A DNA stretch of 64,000 nucleotides from Pseudomonas alcaliphila JAB1 (GCF_001941865.1 NZ_CP016162.1:868001-932000), one strand, 5' to 3'. Numbered from the stretch's first letter, positions 36,447 through 45,390 are shown. Numbers and translations: made by a program. The notes: a model not told the origin generated them from the letters alone.

Positions 36447-37115
36447 ATGATGCTGAGCATTCCCGACGTGCTGAATGCCGAACAGCTGCAGCAGTGCCGC
36501 ACCGCGCTCGCCGGCGGCAACTGGCAGGATGGCCGGCTGACGGCTGGGCACCAGGCGGTGAGCGTCAAGGCCAACCAGCAGCTCGCTCAGGATGATCCAC
36601 TGACGCAGCAGCTGGGCGATTTCATCCTGGCCTGCCTGGCCCAGCATCCGCGTTTCATGGCTGCCGCGTTGCCGCTGAAAGTGGTACCGCCGCGCTTCAA
36701 CCGCTATGCCGAGGGCGGCACCTACGGCGACCATATCGACAATGCGGTATTCAGCGTGCCGGGCACGCCGCATCGTATTCGTGCCGACCTGTCGGCCACC
36801 CTGTTCTTCAGCGAGCCGGACGAGTACGACGGCGGTGAACTGGTGGTGCAGGACCAGCGCATCAAACTGCCGGCCGGCCATCTGGTTCTCTATTCCAGCG
36901 GCAGCCTGCATCGTGTCGAACCGGTGACCCGCGGTGTGCGTCTGGCCTCGTTCTTCTGGGTGCAGAGCCTGGTGCGCCAGGACGAGCAGCGTAGTGTGCT
37001 GCTGGAACTCGACGACAGCATCCAGGCGCTGCGCCAGCAGGTGCCGAACAGCCCCGAACTGATACGGCTGACGGGCATCTACCACAACCTGCTGCGGCAA
37101 TGGACGCAGACCTGA
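36447..37115 (+). CDS. piuC: PiuC Fe(II)/2-oxoglutarate-dependent dioxygenase (PKHD type)
   Basis: Cytosolic non-heme iron dioxygenase of 222 residues. The iron ligands His96 and Asp98 ([10 protein letters not shown]) and His155 ([10 protein letters not shown]), and the 2-oxoglutarate Arg165 ([11 protein letters not shown]), are all present. It matches PiuC/YbiX-type PKHD hydroxylases, usually encoded next to Fiu/PiuA receptors and iron-regulated; the natural substrate is unknown. Two adjacent ATGs (36447 and 36450) could serve as start, with GGAG at 36432. Confidence 0.93.
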   Translation: MMLSIPDVLNAEQLQQCRTALAGGNWQDGRLTAGHQAVSVKANQQLAQDDPLTQQLGDFILACLAQHPRFMAAALPLKVVPPRFNRYAEGGTYGDHIDNAVFSVPGTPHRIRADLSATLFFSEPDEYDGGELVVQDQRIKLPAGHLVLYSSGSLHRVEPVTRGVRLASFFWVQSLVRQDEQRSVLLELDDSIQALRQQVPNSPELIRLTGIYHNLLRQWTQT

Positions 37116-37177
37116 GCGCTCGATTCATCACCCTGATCGAACGTTGTCCTCCACGCACCGACCCGCCGAGAAACAGC

Positions 37178-38290
37178 ATGCCATTGCCCAAGCTGCAGCA
37201 GATTCCGCCGACCATCGCCGCTGTCGTCGACTACGAGTCCTATGCCCGCGAACGTATGAGCGAACAGGCCTGGGCCTACCTGGCCGGCGGCGCGGCGGAT
37301 GAGCTGACCCTGGCGGACAACCGGGCGGCGTTCGAGCGTCTGCGTCTGCGTAGCCGAGTGCTGCAAGACCTGAGCGGCGGCAATACGCGCCTGAGTCTGT
37401 TCGGCCAGGATTTTGCCCACCCGATCTTTCTTGCGCCGGTGGCGTACCAGAAGCTCGCCCATCCCGATGGCGAGTTGGCCAGCGTACTCGCGGCGGCTGC
37501 ACTGGGCACGGGCATGGTGGTCAGCACCCAGGCCAGTGTCGAGCTGGAAGCCATCGCGGCGCAGGCGCAGGCGCCGCTGTGGTTCCAGCTGTATATCCAG
37601 CCTGATCGCGAGTTCACTGCGGCCTTGATCCGCCGTGCAGAAAGCGCCGGCTACCAGGCGCTGGTGCTGACGGTGGATGCCCCGGTCAACGGCGTGCGCA
37701 ATCGCGAGCAGCGCGCCGGCTTCGCCCTGCCGGCTGGCGTCGAGGCAGTCAATCTGCGTGGGATGCGACCCTTGCAGGCGCAGGCCGACTCGCAGAACAG
37801 CAGCCTGCTCCTGGGCGGCCCGTTGCTGGCAGCGGCACCGACCTGGGCCGACCTCACCTGGCTGCGCGAGCAGACGCGTTTGCCGATTCTGCTCAAGGGC
37901 GTCATGAGCGGCGTTGATGCCGAACAGGCGCTGGCGGCGGGCGTGGATGGTCTGATCGTCTCCAACCATGGCGGACGTACGCTGGACGGCCTGCCGGCTA
38001 CTATCGACGTGCTGCCCGAAATCGCCGCTGCTGTGCAGGGCAGGGTGCCGCTATTGCTCGACGGAGGCATTCGCCGTGGCAGCGATATCCTCAAGGCGCT
38101 GGCGTTGGGAGCGGACGCCGTGCTGGTTGGCAGGCCCTACGTCTTTGGTTTGGCAGCGGCCGGTGCGGTGGGGGTGGCGCATGTGCTGCAGCTGCTGCGC
38201 GCGGAGCTGGAGGTGGCCATGGCCCTGACCGGTTGCGCCGACCTGGCCAGCATCGGGCCGGATATGATCTGGCGTCCTGCCACTCGCTAG
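37178..38290 (+). CDS. FMN-dependent alpha-hydroxy-acid dehydrogenase (LldD-like)
   Basis: FMN TIM-barrel enzyme of 370 residues of the lactate/glycolate/mandelate oxidase family, oxidising 2-hydroxy acids to 2-keto acids. Visible are the N-terminal DYESYARERMSEQAWAYLAGG, the FMN-binding PIFLAPVAYQKLAHPDGE, LWFQLYI, LTVDAPVNGVRNREQR, LPILLKGVM, catalytic His264 with substrate Arg in SNHGGRTLDG, and the phosphate-binding LDGGIRRGSDILKALALGAD. There is no membrane insertion loop in the sequence, so it is probably soluble. ATG 37178 is chosen by homology; the frame extends 5' over piuC. It is co-directional with piuC, 62 bp apart. Substrate unknown. Confidence 0.88.
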   Translation: MPLPKLQQIPPTIAAVVDYESYARERMSEQAWAYLAGGAADELTLADNRAAFERLRLRSRVLQDLSGGNTRLSLFGQDFAHPIFLAPVAYQKLAHPDGELASVLAAAALGTGMVVSTQASVELEAIAAQAQAPLWFQLYIQPDREFTAALIRRAESAGYQALVLTVDAPVNGVRNREQRAGFALPAGVEAVNLRGMRPLQAQADSQNSSLLLGGPLLAAAPTWADLTWLREQTRLPILLKGVMSGVDAEQALAAGVDGLIVSNHGGRTLDGLPATIDVLPEIAAAVQGRVPLLLDGGIRRGSDILKALALGADAVLVGRPYVFGLAAAGAVGVAHVLQLLRAELEVAMALTGCADLASIGPDMIWRPATR

Positions 38291-38479
38291 ACCAACATTC
38301 TTTGGCAGATGGCTTCTACGGCCAATGTTCGCGCCATGCCGAGTTGGCTACGGCTTACTACTCGATGATCAGCCGTTGATGACTGCAGTGGTGTGGTTTC
38401 CCGCCTGCAAAGACGGCAATTGCTAGAAAGCAGAACGCCAGCCCCGGGGCTAATGCTGATCAGATAAGTTCGTCACCAC

Positions 38480-38510
38480 CCCCTCCTACTTGCAGTAGAG
38501 GGGCGTTTTT
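38480..38510 (+). terminator. Rho-independent terminator
   Basis: CCCCTCCTAC / GTAGAGGGG stem with one bulged base and a TTGCA loop, followed by CGTTTTT. The T run shows it works on the plus strand, for the hydroxy-acid dehydrogenase transcript, although it is about 190 bp after that gene. Confidence 0.75.
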
Positions 38511-38511
38511 C

Positions 38512-38571
38512 GTAGGAGCCAGCTTGCTGGCGATGCTTTTTATGGCGGATCGCCGGCAAGCCGGCTCCTAC
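38512..38571. repeat. REP pair
   Basis: GTAGGAGCCAGCTTGCTGGC and the inverse GCCGGCAAGCCGGCTCCTAC, directly after the terminator. Confidence 0.8.
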
Positions 38572-38643
38572 AAAGATCGAGTGCAACGGCTTAACTGACT
38601 GGCATTAGCCCCAGAGCTGGCGTTTTGCGTTGTGGGGTGACAG

Positions 38644-40872
38644 TCAGAATTCGACTACTGCCGATAGCCAGAGACGGCGGCCTTCTTCCACGGTGCCAGT
38701 GGTGGACTGGCCGGTCTGGATGTAATAGGACGACCAGGCCGGGCTGCCGCTGTTGTCCGTATACACCTTGCCGTCGAGGAAGTCCTTGTCGAACAGGTTG
38801 TAGATGCTGGCGTTCAGGGTCACGTTCTGCGAAGCCTTGAACGAGCCGCCGAGGTGGAATACTTCGTAGGCCTTGAGGTCGCCGACCTGTTCATGGACAG
38901 CCAGATCGGCGGCCGACAGGTTGGCTGTGCGCTGCAGGAAGCGGGCACGTTCACCCCGGTATTCGCCGGAGAACCATAGGCTCAGGCGGTCGGTCGGCTT
39001 CCAGTTCAGCTTGGCATGCGCCATGTGCTGAGGCGTGTTGGTCAGCGGTGCGCCCTTGTTGGCGCCGCTGCTCTGCTCGCTGTCGGTGTAGGTGTAGTTG
39101 CCCGACAGCGTCCAGGCCGGTGCGAACTGCCAGCTACTGGCCAGTTCCAGGCCCTGGGTAACGGCCTCATCGACGTTGACCAACGGTGCACAGCCGGGGT
39201 TTGGGGTGCCGTTGGTGTTCTGATTGTCCAGGCACAGCGGGTGATCGACGATGTTCGGGCCCGTTGCGATCTTGTCCTTGAACTTGTTGTGGAACAGGGT
39301 GGCATTGGCCTTGAAGCCAGCGAGGCTGTCGAAGTAGGCACCAATCTCGGTGCTCGTGCTGGTTTCCGGCTTGAGGTCCGGGTTGCCGACCGTGACTGCG
39401 CGACCCTGCGCGGTGATGCCGTTGATGCCATCGTGCAGGTCGTTCAGGTCGGGCGTTTTATAGCCACGGCTGACACCACCCTTGAGGGTCCAGTTGTCGG
39501 TGGTATTCCACACCAGGTAAGCGCGCGGGCTGACATGGCCGCCGAAGGTTTCGTGATCGTCGTAGCGCACGCCGAGGGTGAGTGCGAGATCGTCACGCAG
39601 GCGCCATTCGTCCTCGGCGAACAGCGCCCACATGCTTTGCTCGTAATCCTTCTGCGCCAGGCTGTCGGTCATCTCGGCTTCCCACCATTGACCGCCAATG
39701 CTGGTGATATGGCTTTCACCCAGCGGGGCGACCAGCTTGGTGTCGAGCACCAGATTGCTGGTTTTCAGTTCGCGATCATCGCCGACGACGGCCCAGGGGG
39801 CGGAGGGCAGCGGCTGGCCGATATCGCCACCGGCGTTACGGCCGGGGATGGTGCGTCCGAAGGTTTCCGTGGTGCTGTGGGTCAGGCTGCTGTCCCAGGT
39901 GCCGAAGCCCAGGCGTGCGGTGTGGCTGAGGGCGTACTGCTCGCGCTCGAAGCGCAGCTCGTCCTTATAGCCGCTGGCGCGGGGAGCAGTCGGGCCGCAG
40001 CCGGTGGTGGGGGCGCTGTTGCCCGTGTTGGTGCCGTCGAGGCTGCCGAGCTGGCAATCGTCGTTGTTGTAAACCTGGCGACCGCGTTCGATATCGAGCG
40101 CGAAGTCATGATCCTCATGGGGGGTGAAAGTCAGCCGGCCTCCGACGTTATGGTTGCGACCCTCGACCGGCGAGGCGCCGCGACGGCTCACCGTGCTGTC
40201 GTTGTCGAAGCTCAGGTCCGACGCGCTGCGATCATACAGACTGCCACGCAGTTGCAGGCCGAGCAGGCCGTCGACCAGTGGGCCACTGGCATATAGGCTG
40301 GCCTTGCTGGCATCGCCGAAATCGCGATTTTCCTGATAGGTGTAGTCCTGGGTCAAAGAGCCCGTCCACTCTTTGCCAACCTTGCGGGTGATGATATTGA
40401 TCACCCCGCCCATGGCGTCGGAGCCATACAGGGTCGACATCGGCCCGCGAATCACTTCGATACGCTCGATGGCGGACATCGGCGGCATGAAACTGGTGGA
40501 GGTCTCATTGAAACCATTTGGGGTGACATTGCCGGCTGCATTCTGACGGCGGCCGTCGATCAGGATCAGGGTGTATTGGCTGGGCATGCCACGGATGCTG
40601 ATGTTCAGCCCGCCGGTCTTGCCAGTGCCCTGGCCGATATCGATGCCCTCAACGTCACCCAATGCCTGTGCCAAGTTGTTGTAACGCTTCTGCTGCAACT
40701 CCTCGCGGCTGATCACGCTGATGCTGGCCGGGGCTTCGGTGATCTTCTGTTCGAAGCCGGAAGCACTGACTACCACATCGCCCAGGGCGATAGGCTCGTT
40801 GGCCTGGGCGCCGAAACTGGCGGCCAGAGCAATGGCGCTGGCCAAGGCGGTGCGGGAATTGAGGGCGGACAT
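38644..40872 (-). CDS. CirA-like TonB-dependent outer-membrane receptor
   Basis: Outer-membrane receptor of 742 residues. The signal peptide ends near AQANEP. The TonB-box region is DVVVSASGFEQKITEAPASI, and the plug includes NISIRGMPSQYTLILIDGRR and IERIEVIRGPMSTLYGSDAM. The barrel ends with aromatic Phe (WLSAVVEF). The plug wording (APASISVISREEL, MGGVINIITRKVGKEWTG) closely follows E. coli CirA, a catecholate and colicin I receptor, rather than FepA. ATG 40872 has AGGAG seven bases upstream; a 5' extension in frame is not conserved. An imperfect Fur box upstream suggests iron control. The ligand is not decidable from sequence. Confidence 0.9.
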   Translation of the reverse strand: MSALNSRTALASAIALAASFGAQANEPIALGDVVVSASGFEQKITEAPASISVISREELQQKRYNNLAQALGDVEGIDIGQGTGKTGGLNISIRGMPSQYTLILIDGRRQNAAGNVTPNGFNETSTSFMPPMSAIERIEVIRGPMSTLYGSDAMGGVINIITRKVGKEWTGSLTQDYTYQENRDFGDASKASLYASGPLVDGLLGLQLRGSLYDRSASDLSFDNDSTVSRRGASPVEGRNHNVGGRLTFTPHEDHDFALDIERGRQVYNNDDCQLGSLDGTNTGNSAPTTGCGPTAPRASGYKDELRFEREQYALSHTARLGFGTWDSSLTHSTTETFGRTIPGRNAGGDIGQPLPSAPWAVVGDDRELKTSNLVLDTKLVAPLGESHITSIGGQWWEAEMTDSLAQKDYEQSMWALFAEDEWRLRDDLALTLGVRYDDHETFGGHVSPRAYLVWNTTDNWTLKGGVSRGYKTPDLNDLHDGINGITAQGRAVTVGNPDLKPETSTSTEIGAYFDSLAGFKANATLFHNKFKDKIATGPNIVDHPLCLDNQNTNGTPNPGCAPLVNVDEAVTQGLELASSWQFAPAWTLSGNYTYTDSEQSSGANKGAPLTNTPQHMAHAKLNWKPTDRLSLWFSGEYRGERARFLQRTANLSAADLAVHEQVGDLKAYEVFHLGGSFKASQNVTLNASIYNLFDKDFLDGKVYTDNSGSPAWSSYYIQTGQSTTGTVEEGRRLWLSAVVEF

Positions 40873-40928
40873 CGATCTACTCCTGGCAGTAAGAGGGTGC
40901 AGGCGGAACGGTTGCAAACGGCCGGGAT

Positions 40929-40947
40929 GATAGTGATTTGCATATAA
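40929..40947 (-). promoter_or_regulatory. Possible Fur box upstream of the CirA-like receptor
   Basis: Read on the plus strand, GATAGTGATTTGCATATAA matches 11 of 19 Fur-box positions, with the first half GATAnTGAT intact. It lies about 57 bp upstream of the receptor start codon. Confidence 0.5.
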
Positions 40948-41100
40948 GGTTCAATTGCGGATGATATCGATGGGCATGGCAACCGGCTGGAGAGGCCGTG
41001 GTGGTTGGGCTGCAGGCAGGTGTAAATTTTGTAAATGCGATTAATTCTCGAGTGTTGCTCGGGCTTTACGCAGGCTTTCCAGGCGCTCTAAGCTGCCGAC

Positions 41101-41844
41101 ATGAACCCTATTCTTCTCAACTGCGACATGGGCGAGGGCTTCGGCGTCTGGCGCATGGGCGACGATGAACTGGCCATGCCGCTGATCGATCAGGCCAACC
41201 TGGCGTGCGGCTTCCATGCGGGCGATCCGCTGATCATGGCGCGTAGCGTCGAACTGGCGGTGGCGCATGGCGTGAGCATTGGTGCGCATCCTTCCTATCC
41301 GGATCTGCAGGGCTTTGGTCGGCGTCATCTGCAGTGCTCACCGGAAGAGGTTCGCGCGCTGGTGCTGTATCAGGTGGGGGCGCTGGATGCCTTTTGCCGA
41401 GCGCGCGGCTGTCAGCTGGCTTACGTCAAACCGCATGGCGCGCTGTACAACGATCTGGTTCGTGATGATGCGCTGCTCACCGCGGTACTCGATGCCTGTG
41501 CCAGCTACCGCAAGGGCCTGCCGCTGATGGTGCTGGCGCTGGCTGACAATGATCGGGAGCTGCGTCTGGCTGACGAGGCCGATGTGCCGCTGATGTTCGA
41601 GGCGTTCGCCGACCGCGCCTATCTGTCAGATGGGCAACTGGCGCCGCGCCGGCTCAGCGGCGCGGTGCACCATGATCCCGAGCGAATCCTTGACCAGGCG
41701 TTGGCCATTGCCAGCGGCGAGCCGTTTGCCGATATCGATGGCAAGCCGCTGCGGCTGCGGGCTGACAGCCTCTGCGTACATGGCGACAATCCCGAGTCGC
41801 TGGCGGTGTTGCGCCGTTTGCGCGCGCGGCTGGATGCGCTTTGA
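41101..41844 (+). CDS. pxpA: 5-oxoprolinase subunit A (LamB/YcsF family)
   Basis: LamB/YcsF-family protein of 247 residues, the A subunit of ATP-dependent 5-oxoprolinase that opens pyroglutamate to glutamate. Family blocks are NCDMGEGFGVWRMGDDELAM, NLACGFHAGDPLIM, SIGAHPSYPDLQGFGRR, YVKPHGALYNDL and LCVHGDNPESL. The usual neighbours pxpB and pxpC are not in the window, so it is an orphan here. The ribosome site is weak (GCTGCCGAC). It is divergent from the CirA-like receptor and convergent with the DUF2218 gene. Confidence 0.92.
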   Translation: MNPILLNCDMGEGFGVWRMGDDELAMPLIDQANLACGFHAGDPLIMARSVELAVAHGVSIGAHPSYPDLQGFGRRHLQCSPEEVRALVLYQVGALDAFCRARGCQLAYVKPHGALYNDLVRDDALLTAVLDACASYRKGLPLMVLALADNDRELRLADEADVPLMFEAFADRAYLSDGQLAPRRLSGAVHHDPERILDQALAIASGEPFADIDGKPLRLRADSLCVHGDNPESLAVLRRLRARLDAL

Positions 41845-41848
41845 GGGG

Positions 41849-42139
41849 TCAGATGGGCTGCCAGTCCAGAGTCAGCTCCTCCTGCCAGGCGAAGCGTTCG
41901 AAGTGACTGCCGACGACACCTTCGAGGCGTTGCAGGTCTTCGCTGTTGGCGCTTTCCACCTGTAGGCGCAAGCCCTGGTTTTCTGCCTTCAAGGTCGCCA
42001 CACCGGCGCCGAACTCGATACGGCCCTGGTGCTCGTCGAAGCTGACTGGAATCTTGTGTGTGAAGTGCTTGCACAGACGACTGATATAGCGCGACGGGGT
42101 ATCGGTCGCGACGAAGGCACTGCTGCTGAATAGGGTCAT
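41849..42139 (-). CDS. DUF2218 domain-containing protein
   Basis: Small cytoplasmic protein of 96 residues with the DUF2218 pattern: TPSRYISRLCKHFTHKIPV near the N terminus and DLQRLEGVVGSHFERFAWQE near the C terminus. Family members often sit near iron or siderophore genes, but the function is unknown. ATG 42139 has AGGA upstream. Its stop lies only four bases beyond the convergent pxpA stop. Confidence 0.85.
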   Translation of the reverse strand: MTLFSSSAFVATDTPSRYISRLCKHFTHKIPVSFDEHQGRIEFGAGVATLKAENQGLRLQVESANSEDLQRLEGVVGSHFERFAWQEELTLDWQPI

Positions 42140-42201
42140 GCAAAATCCTCTTGGGCTATGTCTTTCCTGGTGGCTGCCGTGTTGCGACAGCGCGGCGTGG
42201 T

Positions 42202-42843
42202 TCAGTACGCCAGGGTAAAGCGTTGGCGAATGTGCTGCGGCTGCTCGACTTCGTCCAGCAGTGCTACGGCCAGGTCGGCCACCGAAATGCTGCCCGGCTC
42301 ATTACCGTTCATCAGCAACTCGTCTCGGCCCAGGCGGAACTTGCCGGTACGTGGGCCTGGAACGAGCAGTGCGGCTGGTGAGAGAAAGGTCCACTCCAGA
42401 TACTGTTCGCCGCGCAGGATTTCCAGCGTCTGGCGCGCACCTTCGGCGCCTTCCTTGTACTCGGCAGGAAAGTCCGGTGTATCGATCAATTGCACGTTGG
42501 GGGCGACGTACAGACTGCCGGCACCACCGACCACCAGCAGACGTTTGACGCCTGCCTGCTTGCTCGCCGCGATGATCGAGCGGCTGCCGGCGATGAACTG
42601 CTCGCGAATCTCCGCCACGCCCCAGCCTGGGTTGAAGGCGCTGATTACCGCGTCGTGGCCGTGCAACTGCCGGGTCAGCGCTGCGCTGTCGTGAACGTCC
42701 GCCTCAACGACGGTGAGTTGCGGGTGTGCGTTCAGCTTTTGTGGCTGGCGTACCAGTGCGGTGACCTGATGACCGCGACTCAGTGCCTCTTGCAGCAGCG
42801 GCGCGCCGACATAACCAGTGGCACCGATCAGTGCGATTCTCAT
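42202..42843 (-). CDS. NAD(P)H-binding protein (atypical SDR)
   Basis: Rossmann-fold protein of 213 residues of the NmrA/NAD(P)-binding, flavin-reductase-like atypical SDR group. The dinucleotide loop is GATGYVGAPLLQEALSRGH, and LLVVGGAGSLYVAPNVQLID and FLSPAALLVPGPRTGKF are family blocks. ATG 42843 has GGAG upstream. The gene is divergent from a LysR-type regulator, 100 bp apart, which probably controls it. Substrate unknown. Confidence 0.88.
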   Translation of the reverse strand: MRIALIGATGYVGAPLLQEALSRGHQVTALVRQPQKLNAHPQLTVVEADVHDSAALTRQLHGHDAVISAFNPGWGVAEIREQFIAGSRSIIAASKQAGVKRLLVVGGAGSLYVAPNVQLIDTPDFPAEYKEGAEGARQTLEILRGEQYLEWTFLSPAALLVPGPRTGKFRLGRDELLMNGNEPGSISVADLAVALLDEVEQPQHIRQRFTLAY

Positions 42844-42943
42844 TGGGATAATCTCCAATAGTGACGATGAACACATGATCGCTGCTGGATAAAGCCCGGA
42901 AAAAGTGGCCTGATGCACATGGATAATTAAGCAGGGCTTCATA

Positions 42944-43831
42944 ATGGAGCAGCTCAAGCGCATGGCGTTGTTCGCCACCGTGGTGCAGAAGGGCTCGATG
43001 GTCGCGGCTGCCGAAGCCATGGGCATGACGGCTTCGGCGGTCAGTCAGCAGATGCGTCGACTGGAGGAGGCTACTGGCGTCACGCTGCTGCACCGCACCA
43101 CACGCAAGCTGACTCTTAGCGAGGCGGGTGCGCAGTTCTATGAAAGCTGCCGACAGATAGTCGAGCTGGCCGAGCAAGCCGAGCAGCGCCTGGCCGAGCA
43201 GCGTGACGCGCCGGTGGGTGAGTTGCGTGTCGCCGCACCGGTCGGGTTTTCCGGGCCGCTGCTGAGCGAAGCGCTGGCGCCGTTGCTCAGTGCTCATCCG
43301 GGGTTGAGCCTGAGCCTGTTCTTTCACGATGAACAGATCGACCTGATCGAGTCGCGCATCGATCTCGCCATCCGTGTCGGCCGCCAGGAGGACTCCAGCC
43401 TGGTGGCCCGTTACGTGACCGATTGGCGCATGATCCTGTGCGCCGCTCCGGCCTACCTGGCGCGCGTCGGTATGCCAATCGAGCCGTCGCAATTGCTCAA
43501 GCTCGACTGGATCGGCCTGCATCTGGAGCGCAGCCAGCACCTGACCTTGCTTGGCCCCGGTGGAGTACAGCAGCGCCTGCGGCTGGAGACGCGCATCAGC
43601 TGCAACAACATCCTGGCCGCACGCCAATTCACCCTGGCGGGAATGGGCGTGTCGCTGCAGCCGGAGCCGGAAGTCCGTGAACTGCTGGCTCGCGGCGAGC
43701 TGTTGCCGCTGCTGCCGGATTGGCAACTCGAGCCTATCGGCCTGCATATCGTCACGCCACGGCGCGATGCGCAACCGGCCAAAGTGCGCTATGCCATCGA
43801 GGCGCTCAGGCGTCATCTGGTCAGTGCATGA
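42944..43831 (+). CDS. LysR-family transcriptional regulator
   Basis: LTTR of 295 residues: winged helix-turn-helix at about 1-60 (FATVVQKGSMVAAAEAMGMT, ASAVSQQMRRLEEATGVTLL) and a substrate-binding domain from about 90, with LRVAAPVGFSGPLL and DLAIRVGRQEDSSLVARYV. It belongs to the subgroup containing AaeR/DmlR-type regulators of divergent oxidoreductases. It most likely regulates the divergent NAD(P)H-binding gene. No clear T-N11-A operator could be singled out. Confidence 0.92.
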   Translation: MEQLKRMALFATVVQKGSMVAAAEAMGMTASAVSQQMRRLEEATGVTLLHRTTRKLTLSEAGAQFYESCRQIVELAEQAEQRLAEQRDAPVGELRVAAPVGFSGPLLSEALAPLLSAHPGLSLSLFFHDEQIDLIESRIDLAIRVGRQEDSSLVARYVTDWRMILCAAPAYLARVGMPIEPSQLLKLDWIGLHLERSQHLTLLGPGGVQQRLRLETRISCNNILAARQFTLAGMGVSLQPEPEVRELLARGELLPLLPDWQLEPIGLHIVTPRRDAQPAKVRYAIEALRRHLVSA

Positions 43832-43918
43832 TGATCAATAGTCGGCATACGCCTCTGGCTATGCGAGGATGGCGCCATAATCATTTTCTCCGTCAGAAAG
43901 GACCCGTGATCCACACCG

Positions 43919-44806
43919 ATGAAGACGCCCAAACGTATTGAACCCCTGGTCGAGGATGGCCTGGTGGATGAGGTGCTGCGACCACTGATGAGTGGCAAGG
44001 AAGCAGCGGTCTATGTGGTGAGGTGTGGCGACGAGCTGCGCTGCGCCAAGGTCTACAAGGAAGCCAACAAACGCAGCTTCCGCCAGGCATCCGAATATCA
44101 GGAAGGTCGCAAGGTGCGTGGCAGCCGCCAGGCGCGGGCCATGGCCAAGGGCAGCAAGTACGGGCGCAAAGAGCAGGAGCAGGCCTGGCAGAATGCCGAA
44201 GTGGCTGCGTTGTTTCGCCTGGCCAATGCCGGCGTGCGTGTACCCAAACCCTACGACTTTCTCGACGGCGTGCTGCTGATGGAGCTGGTGGGCGACGGCG
44301 AGGGTGATGTTGCGCCGCGGCTCAATGACGTCGACCTGCACCCGGACGACGCCCGTGAATTTCACGCCTTCATGATCCAGGAGATCGTCAAGATGCTTTG
44401 CGCCGGCCTGGTGCACGGCGACTTGTCGGAGTTCAACGTGCTGCTCGGCCCTGAGGGCCCGGTGATTATCGATCTGCCGCAAGCCGTGGATGCCGCCGCC
44501 AACAACCATGCCTTCAGCATGCTCGAACGTGACGTACGCAACATGGCCGAGTACTTCGGCCAGTTCGCCCCCGAGCTGAGATACACCAAGTACGCCAAGG
44601 AAATGTGGGCGCTGTACGAGGCCGGTAAACTGCAGCCCGATACGGAATTGACTGGTGAGTTCGCTGAAGAAGAAGACGCCGCTGATATCGACGCGGTGAT
44701 GCGCGAGATCAAGGCCGCGCTGGCCGAGGAAGCGAAGAAGCAGGCCCTGCTCAACGCCGAAGACGAACCCAAGGACGCCGAGCCGATACCGCCCTGGATG
44801 CGCTGA
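43919..44806 (+). CDS. RIO-type serine protein kinase
   Basis: Atypical protein kinase of the RIO1 family, 295 residues. Kinase marks are the SGKEAAVYVVRCGDELRCAK loop with the ATP-binding Lys, the catalytic VHGDLSEFNVLL (Asp and Asn) and the metal-binding IIDLPQAVD. An acidic Lys/Glu-rich C-terminal tail (about 245-290) follows. Similar kinases occur throughout Pseudomonas (PA4780-like in P. aeruginosa, also close to cueR); their substrates are unknown. Intact and alone in its transcription unit. Confidence 0.92.
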   Translation: MKTPKRIEPLVEDGLVDEVLRPLMSGKEAAVYVVRCGDELRCAKVYKEANKRSFRQASEYQEGRKVRGSRQARAMAKGSKYGRKEQEQAWQNAEVAALFRLANAGVRVPKPYDFLDGVLLMELVGDGEGDVAPRLNDVDLHPDDAREFHAFMIQEIVKMLCAGLVHGDLSEFNVLLGPEGPVIIDLPQAVDAAANNHAFSMLERDVRNMAEYFGQFAPELRYTKYAKEMWALYEAGKLQPDTELTGEFAEEEDAADIDAVMREIKAALAEEAKKQALLNAEDEPKDAEPIPPWMR

Positions 44807-44831
44807 TAAAGCTTTTACCGGGCTCTGCTCC

Positions 44832-44851
44832 GTAGGGTGCGCCGTGCGCAC
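44832..44851. repeat. GTAGGGTGCGCCGTGCGCAC repeat
   Basis: Single short palindromic intergenic element (GTGCGC / GCGCAC), a further repeat family, downstream of the RIO kinase gene. Confidence 0.5.
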
Positions 44852-44909
44852 ATCCTCACGCTGCGCCCGGTGCCATGGGAGGGGCTTTAGAACTGGCGGC
44901 GCCACTGAC

Positions 44910-44962
44910 GTAGGGCGGGTGCAACCCGCCGTTGTCGGTCTGGCGGGTTTCACCCGCCCTAC
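44910..44962. repeat. Inverted pair of GGCGGGT/ACCCGCC repeats
   Basis: GTAGGGCGGGTGCAACCCGCC and the inverse GGCGGGTTTCACCCGCCCTA with a following C. Its right edge supplies the TAG stop codon of cueR (44959-44961). Confidence 0.75.
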
Positions 44963-45390
44963 GGCTGACGGTGCGATGAACATCCCGCCGCGCCGCAACT
45001 CACTCCTTCCTCCAGCCCCTGCAGAATCGGACAATCCGGCCGGCTATCGCCCTGGCAACTGTTCGCCAGATCCACCAGCGTATCTCGCAAGGCGCTCATC
45101 TCGGCGATCTTGCGTGAAAGCGTGGCGATGTGCTCCTCGGCCAGCGCCTTCACATCGGCACTGGCGCGCTGCTTGTCCTGCCACAGCGCCAGCAGCTTGC
45201 CGACTTCTTCCAAAGAAAAGCCCAGATCCCGCGCCCGCTTGATAAAGGCCAGGCGGTGCAGATCACCCGCGCTGTACTGCCGATAACCACTCTCCGACCG
45301 CCCGACATGGGGCAGCAGGTCGATGGACTCGTAGTAGCGAATCATCTTGGCGCTAAGGCCGGTGTGCTTGGCGGCTTGGCCGATGTTCAT
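44959..45390 (-). CDS. cueR: CueR copper-responsive MerR-family activator
   Basis: MerR-family regulator of 143 residues. The helix-turn-helix is MNIGQAAKHTGLSAKMIRYY, followed by a dimerisation helix and the copper-binding loop with Cys112 and Cys120 (NSCQGDSRPDCPIL). Ser77 (RASADVK) is the residue that marks monovalent-ion (Cu, Ag) sensors. A Cys/His-rich tail (SCGAAGCSSH) is present as in several CueR proteins. Two matching CueR promoters are found at 56013-56033 (copA) and 56486-56506 (copZ), about 11 kb away, with a type VI cassette in between. The stop codon lies in a repeat element. Confidence 0.95.
   Translation of the reverse strand: MNIGQAAKHTGLSAKMIRYYESIDLLPHVGRSESGYRQYSAGDLHRLAFIKRARDLGFSLEEVGKLLALWQDKQRASADVKALAEEHIATLSRKIAEMSALRDTLVDLANSCQGDSRPDCPILQGLEEGVSCGAAGCSSHRQP

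Larger units (their letters stand above)
38291..38643. other. 353-bp convergent intergenic region
   Basis: Between two convergent genes. It contains a terminator hairpin and a REP pair, listed separately, and no convincing coding frame. Confidence 0.6.
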
